Shown: in pieces, positions 32,091 to 42,730 of the stretch
Position numbering within the stretch: position 1 is the stretch's first letter
Layout of the letters: each line of letters begins with the position of its first letter
DNA from: Caldilineae bacterium
Lineage (GTDB): Bacteria; Chloroflexota; Anaerolineae; JAAEKA01
Assembly (NCBI GenBank): GCA_020634555.1
Contig: JACKBK010000001.1
Span: 1-64,000, forward strand
Direction: 5' to 3'
DNA length: 64,000 nucleotides
Translations under genes and position numbers: made by a program
Notes under the pieces: model-generated
What the model saw: only the letters and a program-made list of their open reading frames with translations
The model's database searches: none
Told to the model about the DNA's origin: nothing

Positions 32091-35000
32091 TGGGTGTTCC
32101 ATTCTCCTGCGACGAGGGCGATATCGATCACGTCCACATCGCCGTCGCCGTCGCGGTCGGCGCGGCTGGGAGGCGACGCAGCTTGCCAGTTGCCGGCCAC
32201 ATATTGCACGTCGGTGATGTCCACCTTGCCGTCGCCGAAGATGTCATGGTTGAGCGTGCAGACGGCGCGGACATAATATTCTGCGCTCTGGGCCAGGTTG
32301 CCATAGACTACCAGGCCGAGCCAGTCAGAGGAGTTGCTGTCATGGAAGTAGCTGAAGGCCTCTGTGTAATTGGTAGCAGCGGAGGCGTTGGCCGTCAAGA
32401 CGCCGTCGCCGCGGCTCTGGGACCACGTGTTAGCTGTCCCGGGGGCTGACTCAAACAGCTCGGCTGCCAGATCATTGTTGTTGCCTGACGTAGGTATGAT
32501 CTCATAACGGCGGAACTGGTAGCGGTTCATGTAGAGATCAAACACCTTGGCGGCCTCGCTGCTGGCTGCCGAATACGGCCCGTAATAGCCGTTGCTGTTG
32601 ATAGCGACGCCCAGGTTCGACCAACTGACGTTGTAGCCGCCCGTGCCGCTGTAGCGGTAGACGCGATACTGCTCATCCGTGCTTGAAGGCCAGTGGTTGC
32701 CATCAACCGTGATGAAATCAACCGGTGAGGCGTATGCGGACAACTCCTCCTGCGTGAAACCGTCGGGGTCCTCGAAGGCGCTGCGATCGTACAAGGCCAG
32801 GTCGTGATCGGAACTGTTAGAACGGATGCCCATGACCCGCCAGTAGATGGTGGGGCTCCAGTCGGTCGGGTATACCGCCAGATAGATGCCCATCGGTGTT
32901 GCCTGGGAATCGGCGTATCCAACATCGGGCGAGATGCGATAGACGCCTCGCCACCAGCCTCGTCCCAGCCAGGTTCCACTCCCGCTCCAGTTGCCATAGC
33001 GGCTGACCTCGAAGCGATAGGTTTCGGAGGCCGGTGCAACGAAGTCGACGATCTCGAAGCCGTTGACGATGGAAAGCGATCCCTGGATGTAGGTACCGTC
33101 GGCGCGATAGGCTCGGAGGTCCAGATCCGCCGGCAGGGAGTCGGAGGTGTAGCTGGCGTTGGGGTTTGACAGCCAGCGGATGACGTAGCGCACTCGTTCC
33201 CCTTTGTACGCGTACTGGTAGAAGTCGAGCGGGAATGCCGTGGAACTGTCCACAAACTGCGAGCCCCAGTGGTCCCGCTCGGCACTGACCAGCCCGGCCG
33301 CCCCGTTGATGGCGCCCACGCCGTCAGCCCGGCTGAGCCGCGCGTCGCCCTCGATGTTGTGCAGTGAGGTGGCCATCAGCAGCGGAGTGAGAGCCTCAGG
33401 GTAGCCTGATAATCCCGAGTCAGCCTCGATCACATCAGCCGCCAGCGCGGCCACCATGGGCGAGGAAAAGCTGGTGCCGCTGCCGGTGCTGGTCCAGGGG
33501 CTGGCCTCCGACAGGCTGGTGATGCTGGTGCCGCTGGCGGCCAGTTCCGGCTTGTAGACGCCATCGACGTTGTACTGGCTGGAGGAGTTCATGCCGTCGC
33601 CGGTCCAGCTTACCGTGTTGCCGTCGTCGAAGTTGCCGACGGTCAGGGCGTTGTAGCCTTTGGAAGGCGAAGTAACATAGTTGGTGGTTCCGCCGCAGCC
33701 GTTGGGACGAAAGTTGCCTGAAGCAACCACCGCCAGATCATAGCCGTAGCGCACCAGGTAGTCCATGTGGCGGTCGATGTTCTGCAAGGTGGAGGTGTTG
33801 CCGCAGTTGACCGCCCAGAAGCTGTTGTTGAGCACCACCGCGCGGCTGGCCCCCCAGTCCATCGCGGCTTCCAATGCAGCCACGGTCGCATAATCGTCGC
33901 CGTTGGCGTTGTAGACGTCGGCGTCGCTGGCCAGGCCGCGCTGCGTGCTGTGGGTGCTGGCGATGATGCCCGACACCATGGTGGGATGCCACATGCGGGT
34001 GCGGGTGGTGTCGCGGGTCTCTACGATGGTGAGATATGGATTGTTGTCGGCGGCCCGTTCGCCCTCTACCACAGCCACGTTGATGCCGTCACCTGTGTAG
34101 CTGCCCCAATTAGCCACCGGCAGCATGTTTTGGGTCGGGCGGGCCACATTCAACGCCGGGCCGCCGGGCAGGGAAGCGTCGTACACCGCGTCGATGTCGG
34201 CGTTGCCTGCCAGGTCGAGAAGCTGTGACCGCGTGAGGCCGGCAAGGTGCACAATGGGCGCGATCTCGCTGGCGTAGAGAACCTGCCAGCCGTTGGCAGC
34301 AGCCGTGTCGAGGAAGCGGGCGCGCACCGGGGCGATCTGGCCGCGCAGGGCTTCCTGGTTGGCGCGGCTGAAGGCTTCAGCTTCTGTCAACTCCTCCGGT
34401 CCCTGTGCGGCGCTGTGGCGGGCCGGGAACAGCTCTTCTGTATCTTTGGGAACCTCTGCTTCGGCTGCCGGAGCGACAGCCGCGGCGGGTGCTGCGCCGG
34501 CTGCCGGCAGATCGGCTGCCTCAAGCTCGGCCGCGGTCAGCGGGGTTGCGATGCGCTTGTTGGCGGGAAGTGCCGGCGGAGAGTCGCTGGGACTGGCCTG
34601 CTGAGCCGGCGAGATCGCGGTGGACCCCGGCTGTTCAGCACCGGACGGGTTGCGATCTGGCTTGCGCAGCGGTTCAATCTCGACCTTGAGCCAGACCGAG
34701 ACCGTGAATGTCTCTTCAGGACCGGCGGCGGCCAGCTTGGCAACCAGTTCGGGGGTCAACGCCCCGTGTTGCCCGCGCCAACGAGCATCAGCGGCCGCGC
34801 GGGCTGCTTGCTCGTCGACCACTTCCTGGCCGGCGAAGGTTGCGCCGACAATCTCGCCGGTGGCAATATCCACGGCCTTGACGCGCGTCAGGACCTCGCC
34901 GGTCACAAGGGTAACTGGTGCGACGTCGGCGAGTTCAAGACCGGTGACATCGCGTCCATTGGCATCGGCCAGCCGATCGAGCCATCCGTTTGGAGTTGGC

Positions 35001-35104
35001 TGGTCAGCCTGCACCTGGCGGTGAGTACTGTTCTGCAAAGCGAGTGGCACACTCGACTGCAAAGTCGCTAGAATTAGCGCAAAGGTCAGGAATAAGGTTG
35101 TCAT
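32084..35104 (-). CDS. Subtilisin-family (S8) protease with C-terminal dockerin-like domain
   Basis: From ATG 35104 (GGAGG five bases upstream) the product has 1006 residues. A signal peptide (about 1-24) and a long propeptide-like region (about 25-320) come first. The S8 domain includes 'GDGINVAVVEGE' (about 340-350), His373 in 'MWHPTMVSGII', an oxyanion Asn in 'VVASGNFRPNGC', and Ser545 in 'GTSFSSPMVAAL'. The position that normally holds the catalytic Asp is Glu347, so the triad is non-canonical. Beta-rich domains follow (about 620-930). The C-terminus has two Ca-binding dockerin-type repeats: 'DIFGDGKVDITDVQYVAGNW' and a second 'DRDGDGDVDVIDIALVAGEW'. A PrcB-like lipoprotein gene overlaps its stop codon. 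Extracellular proteolysis is inferred; activity is uncertain because of the Asp change. Confidence 0.88.
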   Translation of the reverse strand: MTTLFLTFALILATLQSSVPLALQNSTHRQVQADQPTPNGWLDRLADANGRDVTGLELADVAPVTLVTGEVLTRVKAVDIATGEIVGATFAGQEVVDEQAARAAADARWRGQHGALTPELVAKLAAAGPEETFTVSVWLKVEIEPLRKPDRNPSGAEQPGSTAISPAQQASPSDSPPALPANKRIATPLTAAELEAADLPAAGAAPAAAVAPAAEAEVPKDTEELFPARHSAAQGPEELTEAEAFSRANQEALRGQIAPVRARFLDTAAANGWQVLYASEIAPIVHLAGLTRSQLLDLAGNADIDAVYDASLPGGPALNVARPTQNMLPVANWGSYTGDGINVAVVEGERAADNNPYLTIVETRDTTRTRMWHPTMVSGIIASTHSTQRGLASDADVYNANGDDYATVAALEAAMDWGASRAVVLNNSFWAVNCGNTSTLQNIDRHMDYLVRYGYDLAVVASGNFRPNGCGGTTNYVTSPSKGYNALTVGNFDDGNTVSWTGDGMNSSSQYNVDGVYKPELAASGTSITSLSEASPWTSTGSGTSFSSPMVAALAADVIEADSGLSGYPEALTPLLMATSLHNIEGDARLSRADGVGAINGAAGLVSAERDHWGSQFVDSSTAFPLDFYQYAYKGERVRYVIRWLSNPNASYTSDSLPADLDLRAYRADGTYIQGSLSIVNGFEIVDFVAPASETYRFEVSRYGNWSGSGTWLGRGWWRGVYRISPDVGYADSQATPMGIYLAVYPTDWSPTIYWRVMGIRSNSSDHDLALYDRSAFEDPDGFTQEELSAYASPVDFITVDGNHWPSSTDEQYRVYRYSGTGGYNVSWSNLGVAINSNGYYGPYSAASSEAAKVFDLYMNRYQFRRYEIIPTSGNNNDLAAELFESAPGTANTWSQSRGDGVLTANASAATNYTEAFSYFHDSNSSDWLGLVVYGNLAQSAEYYVRAVCTLNHDIFGDGKVDITDVQYVAGNWQAASPPSRADRDGDGDVDVIDIALVAGEWNTQC

Positions 35105-35492
35105 CGGGTCCTCCATCAGCGACGCCGCGCCGGTCAAAAAGGATTCCAAGCAGGTTGACGGCCACAGGTGTAACACCGTCTACCAGGTTGAACGTCTGCC
35201 GCAAGCGAATTCGGGCGGCTGCGGTCGTGATTTTCCTGACTGCGGCCGCTTTCGCAGTTTGCAGGAATGACCATGAACGAGGCGCAAACAGTCGTGCTGC
35301 AAACCTGGTCTCGCTATCTGCCGCTCACGTTGCGTCGTTGACCGGAACGATAGCCGGGGTTGCTTCTCGCGGCAACGAACCCGGCCACAACAGCTTGCGC
35401 GTGTGAGGAGTTCGGAGTATCCTATGGGGGTATCTTGGCGTAGTAGCACAACAGTTATTGATCTGTCTCCACACAACCTGAAAGGCAAGCAA
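35105..35492. other. Divergent region between subtilase and citrate synthase
   Basis: This 388-base gap must hold promoters for both directions. On the plus strand a weak TTGCGC (35395-35400), 17 bases, TATCCT (35418-35423) is the best candidate for the citrate synthase gene. No gene or repeat was recognised. Confidence 0.4.
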
Positions 35493-38099
<2,607 letters not shown>

Positions 38100-38113
38100 C
38101 TAGTAGGGAATCT

Positions 38114-38148
38114 AGAGATGCCAACTTTTTGGAAAAGTTGGCATCTCT
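38114..38148. repeat. AGAGATGCCAACTTT hairpin, copy 1
   Basis: Perfect 16-bp arms (38114-38129 and 38133-38148) around TGG, 15 bases after the citrate synthase stop. It is followed by TCGCGTCCGCTAACA, closely matching the sequence after copy 2. It may end transcription, though the T tract is poor. Confidence 0.85.
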
Positions 38149-38274
38149 TCGCGTCCGCTAACAATGTCCGCGATCTGGCACCCAGTCTGAATTGAAGATT
38201 TTCCGTTGGTTCAGTGAAAAACTCGTCCATCGTGCGTTCAATAGTTGCAAGACATTAGTTCAAGGAGGAAACCA

Positions 38275-39825
38275 ATGAGATTACGCACAATACTCACGCT
38301 GGCGCTGACACTGGGACTGCTCTTGCCGGCTGTGGCTGCCGCCGCTCCGACACCTTCGGCCCTGGCCGGTCCTTGCGCGCCCGGCCAGACCTACGATCCC
38401 GCCTGCGACGTCGATCACGACGGCGACGTGGACGTCATGGACGTGCAACTTTCCGCCGGCCACTGGAACCAGTCCGGCACATGGATGAGCGACAACGATC
38501 ACGACCACCTGGGGCAAACCTGGGTGGGCAGCAACAACCCGCTGAAGATTGGAGGTTCGTTCGGAGCGCCTGACTACGCAGCACTAGTCCTAGCCAACGG
38601 TAGCGGCAGTGGGCTTTCAGTGGGCGCAGCCGCGGCGACTGGTGTGTATGTAGGCTCGGCAGGCGGGACCGGCTTGCTTGTAAGCTCAGCAGGAGCCGAT
38701 GGTGTTTTTGTGGACACGGCGGGAAACACCGGCGTGAGCATAAATTCCGCTGGTACCTATGGTGTGAACGTGGTCGATTCAGGCTCTGACGGAATACACG
38801 TTTGCAGAGCGGGAAGCGCCGATACCTGCGGACAATTCTCAACTAACAACGGTGTGGAGATCGGCAGCGCCGAACATCACGGGGTGTTTGTGTCCGACAC
38901 TGGCGGTAGTGGCGTGGTCGTCAACGATACAAATGGAAATGGCCTTTGGGTAGTCGAAGCTGTTTTTGATGGCTTGCGGGTAGATGATCCAGGCAATGAC
39001 GGAGTTTCCATTTGTAGAGCAGGAAACGCGACACAATGCTTTTCAAGTTCCACCAACAACGGCGTAGAGATTGGCAGCGCTCAAGACCACGGTGTGCGCG
39101 TGATCCAGGCTGGAAGCGCCGGCCTGCGCGTCGACACGGCCGGCGGTACCGGCGTGTACCTAGACCAGATTGGTGGATCGGGCATGTACGTGGAGAACGC
39201 AACCAACGATGGCCTGCACGTGAACCAGGCGGGGCAATCGGGGGTGTACGTCGGATCGGCCATCAATGGCATCAACGTCAACTCGGCGTCCAATTGGGCC
39301 GCCACCTTCGGCGGCAACGTCAACATTAGCGGCACATGCACCGGATGCCTCCTGGCGCAGATGGCAATCAACGCTGGCGGCGAGACCCTGGAGCCAGGCG
39401 ACGCCGTGGCGATAGATGGCATCGATGCCAGTCCCTTCGGCGGCCAGGACAAGCTGCTGCGCGTCCGGCGCGCCACACCGGGCAGCGCGCTGGTGGGTGT
39501 GGTCAGCGGGCGGGCGGAACCCTACACCAGCCCGGAAGACGGCGCCAACACTCTCGTCCCGCGCAACGATGAGCCGGCTGCGCCGGGCGAGTACCTGTCG
39601 GTCGTCATCTACGGTCCGGTGCAGATCAAGGCGACCGGCGATATCCAGTTGGGTGATCGTGTCACCATAGCCGACGGCTCCGGCGGAGTCCGCGCCCTAT
39701 CCACTTTCCAAGTACAGCGCATCGATGGCGGCGTCGCCGAGATGACGGAAGAAGCCCCGGTGTTGGGCGTCGCGCTGGATGTCGTCAACGATGAGTTGGT
39801 GTGGGTGCTGGTGAACCCGCAGTAG
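38275..39825 (+). CDS. Secreted dockerin/beta-repeat protein, paralogue 1
   Basis: From ATG 38275, with AAGGAGG upstream, the product has 516 residues. After a signal peptide (about 1-22) comes one dockerin-like Ca-binding repeat ('DVDHDGDVDVMDVQLSAGHW', about 43-65) and 'SDNDHDHLGQTWVGSNNPL'. The centre (about 95-365) is a long run of units of about 11-12 residues, 'GV.V..AG..G', interrupted twice by an 'HVCRAG' segment. This pattern predicts a beta-helix or fibre-like stack. The C-terminal domain (about 370-516), from 'CTGCLLAQMAIN' to 'VLGVALDVVNDELVWVLVN', is shared with paralogues 2 and 3 and resembles C-terminal processing or assembly domains of fibres. Promoter signals upstream are unclear. 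Function is unknown; a cell-surface or extracellular role is likely. Confidence 0.85.
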   Translation: MRLRTILTLALTLGLLLPAVAAAAPTPSALAGPCAPGQTYDPACDVDHDGDVDVMDVQLSAGHWNQSGTWMSDNDHDHLGQTWVGSNNPLKIGGSFGAPDYAALVLANGSGSGLSVGAAAATGVYVGSAGGTGLLVSSAGADGVFVDTAGNTGVSINSAGTYGVNVVDSGSDGIHVCRAGSADTCGQFSTNNGVEIGSAEHHGVFVSDTGGSGVVVNDTNGNGLWVVEAVFDGLRVDDPGNDGVSICRAGNATQCFSSSTNNGVEIGSAQDHGVRVIQAGSAGLRVDTAGGTGVYLDQIGGSGMYVENATNDGLHVNQAGQSGVYVGSAINGINVNSASNWAATFGGNVNISGTCTGCLLAQMAINAGGETLEPGDAVAIDGIDASPFGGQDKLLRVRRATPGSALVGVVSGRAEPYTSPEDGANTLVPRNDEPAAPGEYLSVVIYGPVQIKATGDIQLGDRVTIADGSGGVRALSTFQVQRIDGGVAEMTEEAPVLGVALDVVNDELVWVLVNPQ

Positions 39826-39835
39826 GTTTGCCCTG

Positions 39836-39868
39836 AGAGATGCCAACTTTCGGAAAGTTGGCATCTCT
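39836..39868. repeat. AGAGATGCCAACTTT hairpin, copy 2
   Basis: Perfect 15-bp arms (39836-39850 and 39854-39868) around CGG, ten bases after the paralogue 1 stop and ten bases before the -35 box of paralogue 2. The flank GCGCGTCCGTTGACA contains that -35 box. Confidence 0.85.
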
Positions 39869-39877
39869 GCGCGTCCG

Positions 39878-39905
39878 TTGACAGTCACCGGCTTTTGCGT
39901 ATAAT
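39878..39905 (+). promoter_or_regulatory. Consensus promoter of paralogue 2
   Basis: Perfect TTGACA and perfect TATAAT with a 16-base spacer. The leader of about 48 bases is nearly the same as that of paralogue 3, including GCGCAC/CAGTTTGTGCAGTAG and the GAGGAGG ribosome site. Confidence 0.85.
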
Positions 39906-39959
39906 CCTCCTCGCCGATCCGCGCACTGTTTGTGCAGTAGTTGAAAGAGGAGGATTATC

Positions 39960-41186
39960 ATGCATACCCAACCGTACCGGCCGCGGGTGTTGGTTCGCGG
40001 CCTCATCGCGCTCGTCCTGTTGTTGAGCTTGCTGCTGCCGACAGCGGCGACCGCTGCGCCGCCCGCGTCGGTTCTCGCCGGTCCCTGTGCTCCCGGCGTG
40101 ACCTACGATCCCGCCTGCGATACCGACCACGACGGCGACGTGGACATCTTCGACATCCAGCTATCAGCCGGCCACTGGAACCAGATCGGCACCTGGACCA
40201 GCGACAACGACCACAACCACCTGGGGCAGACCTGGACTGGCGTCAACAACTCGCTGGTCATCAGCGGCACCTTCGATGCCGCACCTTACACACCCGGACA
40301 GCCGAAAGGTGCGCCTCTGGTGTTAGCCAATACCCTGCCCACCCAGCCCACCAGCTACGGCTACGGCCTGCGCATCCTCGACGGCGCCATCGGCACGGTG
40401 GTGGATCATGCCGGGACGGGGATGTGGGTTGAGAATGCCGAAAACCTGGGCTACTATGTTGCGCTGGCCGGCACACTCCCGAATCCAATCTCTCCACCAT
40501 CACCCGCTGGATTTGCAGTCTCTGGCTCGGAGGGATACGGTCTGTACGTAGGGCGAGTTAATCAGGACGGTGTTCGAGTAGAAGCGGCGTCAGACCACGG
40601 TTATTACATCGGAGTTACAGCAACAGGGATCAACGCATTTGGTTTCGATGAGGCCGGCTACTTCAACGGCGGTATCCAGGTGGTGGGTGGCGGTTGCACC
40701 GGCTGTCTGCTGGCAACCTTTGGCGTCAACACAAACAGTACGGCGCTGCGACCGGGCGATCTGGTTTCCCTGGCCGGCCTGCGAGAAAGCGGCGTCGACA
40801 GCGTGCCGGTGCTGATGGAGGTTACTGCTGCAGCCGGTGGCAGCGCCGTGGTCGGCGTTGTCCAGGGTTGGGCAGAACTGGTCACCGAGGATGAGCCGCG
40901 ACCAAGTGAGATCGGCAAGCGCCTGGTGCCGCGGGAGGGCGCTGCCGAGCCAGGACAGTACGTCACCATTGCCTATTCAGGACTGACACAAGTCAGAGCC
41001 ACTGGCCCAATTGCCCAGGGCAGCAAGTTGGCGGTTGGCGCTGACGGCACAGCCCGCGCGCTGCATACCGTCACCGTCGATGGTGTCGAGTTGGCTGAGA
41101 ACGCCTCCGTGATCGGCACTGCGTTGGAAGGTCTTGATGCTATGCAAGAAAGTGATCTGATTTGGGTGCTGCTGAGCGTGCAGTAG
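39960..41186 (+). CDS. Secreted dockerin/beta-repeat protein, paralogue 2
   Basis: The 408-residue product starts at ATG 39960 behind GAGGAGG. It has a signal peptide (about 1-33, ending 'AATAA'), one dockerin-like repeat ('DTDHDGDVDIFDIQLSAGHW', about 56-78), and a 'PYTPGQPKGAPLVLANTLPTQ' block shared with paralogue 3. The central beta-repeat region is short (about 130-230), with a few 'G..V..A...G' units. The C-terminal domain (about 240-408), from 'GCTGCLLATFGVN' to 'LIWVLLSVQ', is very close to that of paralogue 3. It has a perfect promoter of its own at 39878-39905. Compared with paralogue 1 it has lost most central repeats, which suggests expansion and contraction of the cassette. Function is unknown. 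Confidence 0.85.
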   Translation: MHTQPYRPRVLVRGLIALVLLLSLLLPTAATAAPPASVLAGPCAPGVTYDPACDTDHDGDVDIFDIQLSAGHWNQIGTWTSDNDHNHLGQTWTGVNNSLVISGTFDAAPYTPGQPKGAPLVLANTLPTQPTSYGYGLRILDGAIGTVVDHAGTGMWVENAENLGYYVALAGTLPNPISPPSPAGFAVSGSEGYGLYVGRVNQDGVRVEAASDHGYYIGVTATGINAFGFDEAGYFNGGIQVVGGGCTGCLLATFGVNTNSTALRPGDLVSLAGLRESGVDSVPVLMEVTAAAGGSAVVGVVQGWAELVTEDEPRPSEIGKRLVPREGAAEPGQYVTIAYSGLTQVRATGPIAQGSKLAVGADGTARALHTVTVDGVELAENASVIGTALEGLDAMQESDLIWVLLSVQ

Positions 41187-41205
41187 CACAGTCGGCATAC
41201 GACGA

Positions 41206-41233
41206 TTGACAAATCTGTCAAGCACCCTATAAT
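41206..41233 (+). promoter_or_regulatory. Consensus promoter of paralogue 3
   Basis: Perfect TTGACA and TATAAT with a 16-base spacer, as upstream of paralogue 2. The promoter was duplicated with the gene. Confidence 0.85.
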
Positions 41234-41287
41234 CCTTCTCACCTATCCGCGCACAGTTTGTGCAGTAGTTGAATGAGGAGGATTGCC

Positions 41288-42640
41288 ATGCATACGCATA
41301 CCCAACCGTCTCGGCCGCGGGTGTTGGTTCGCGGCCTCATCGCGCTCGCCCTGTTGTTAAGCTTGCTGCTGCCGGTTGCAGCTACCGCTGCGCCGACAGC
41401 GTCAATCCTTGCCGGCCCCTGTGCGCCCGGCGCCACCTACGATCCCGCCTGCGATACCGACCACGACGGCGACGTGGACATCTTCGACATCCAGCTCTCT
41501 GCCGGCCACTGGAACCAGTCCGGCGCCTGGACCAGCGATAACGACCACAACCATCTGGGGCAGACATGGACCGGCAACAACAATCCGGTGGTCATCACCG
41601 GTGTTTTCGATGGTGCGCCCTATACGCCCGGCCAGCCAATCGGTGCGCCCCTGGTGTTGGCCAACACCCTGCCTACCCAACCCAACAGCTACGGCTATGG
41701 CCTGCGCATCCTCGACGGCGCTATTGGCACGGTGGTGGATCATGCCGGGACGGGGATGTGGGTTGAAAGCGCGGACAGTAGAGGCTACTATGTGGCAAGA
41801 GCCGGCCAACCATCCTTTGTCGGCTCCTCTCCCGATGCGGCAGGTTTCGCAGTCGATGGCACTGGAGGCAACGGACTGTTCGTTGGTCGCGCTGATAAGG
41901 ATGGCGTGCGCCTCAACTCGGTCGGTGACGATGGTGTGGAAGTCTTATTTGCCGGGGACAACGGCTTGTTTGTTCAGCACGCCGTAGACAACGGCGTTGA
42001 GGTTGGTTCCGCGGGGTATAACGCCCTGTACGTGGAGTCTGCAACATCCGCAGGCCTCAGAGTTGTAAGCGCGACCAGCGGTATTGATGTTACCGGTGAC
42101 GTCCTTGCCGGGGTCTTTGTTGGAAACATTCAAGTAATTGGTGGTTCTTGTAGTGGCTGCTTGTTGGTCACGTTCGGCGTCAATACTGGCGACAGTGCGC
42201 TACAGCCGGGCGAGCTGGTTTCCCTGGCTGGTCTGCGCGAAAGCAGCGTTGACAGCGTGCCGGTGCTAATGGAGGTATCATCCGAGACCGGCAGCAGCAC
42301 TGTGGTCGGCGTCGTCCAGGGCTGGGCAGAACTAGTCACCGAGGAAGACCCTCGTCCCAGCGAAATCGGCAAGCGCCTGGTGCCGCGTGAAGGTGCAGCC
42401 GAGCCGGGCCAGTACGTCACCATCGCCTATTCAGGACTGACGCAAGTGAAGGCCACTGGCCCGATTGGCCAGGGCAGCAAGTTGGCGGTTGGCTCTGACG
42501 GCACAGCCCGCGCCCTGCGCACTGTCACTGTCGACGGCGTCGAGTTGGCCGAGAACGCGGCGGTCATCGGCACTGCGCTGGAAAGCCTGGATGCCGAGCA
42601 GGGAAGCGGCCTGATCTGGGTTTTGCTGAACGTGCAGTAG
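41288..42640 (+). CDS. Secreted dockerin/beta-repeat protein, paralogue 3
   Basis: The start is ATG 41288; an in-frame ATG at 41273 overlaps the GAGGAGG ribosome site and is rejected. The 450-residue product has a signal peptide (about 1-35), the same dockerin-like repeat and 'PYTPGQPIGAPLVLANTLPTQ' block as paralogue 2, and a central region (about 140-285) with about eight 'DGV.V..AG..G' units. The C-terminal domain (about 290-450) runs from 'GSCSGCLLVTFGVN' to 'LIWVLLNVQ'. The first about 140 and last about 160 residues are close to paralogue 2, while the middle differs strongly. This is the pattern of conserved ends and a variable exposed middle. No cohesin was seen in the window to receive the dockerin. 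Function is unknown. Confidence 0.85.
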   Translation: MHTHTQPSRPRVLVRGLIALALLLSLLLPVAATAAPTASILAGPCAPGATYDPACDTDHDGDVDIFDIQLSAGHWNQSGAWTSDNDHNHLGQTWTGNNNPVVITGVFDGAPYTPGQPIGAPLVLANTLPTQPNSYGYGLRILDGAIGTVVDHAGTGMWVESADSRGYYVARAGQPSFVGSSPDAAGFAVDGTGGNGLFVGRADKDGVRLNSVGDDGVEVLFAGDNGLFVQHAVDNGVEVGSAGYNALYVESATSAGLRVVSATSGIDVTGDVLAGVFVGNIQVIGGSCSGCLLVTFGVNTGDSALQPGELVSLAGLRESSVDSVPVLMEVSSETGSSTVVGVVQGWAELVTEEDPRPSEIGKRLVPREGAAEPGQYVTIAYSGLTQVKATGPIGQGSKLAVGSDGTARALRTVTVDGVELAENAAVIGTALESLDAEQGSGLIWVLLNVQ

Positions 42641-42650
42641 GTGTGCTCAG

Positions 42651-42706
42651 AGAGATGCCAACTTTTCCCTCCGGGACGGTTCCCAGTCGGCAAAGTTGGC
42701 ATCTCT
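42651..42706. repeat. AGAGATGCCAACTTT hairpin, copy 3 (long loop)
   Basis: Perfect 15-bp arms (42651-42665 and 42692-42706) identical to copy 2, but separated by 26 bases instead of 3. It lies ten bases after the paralogue 3 stop and ten bases before the ribosome site of the next gene. Confidence 0.85.
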
Positions 42707-42730
42707 TCATTGTGAGAAAGGAGTATTCGT

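Noticed and set aside
38114..42706. CRISPR-like array from the repeated AGAGATGCCAACTTT arms
   Set aside because: The copies are kilobases apart, lie after genes and are inverted repeats, not direct repeats with spacers. No cas genes were seen.
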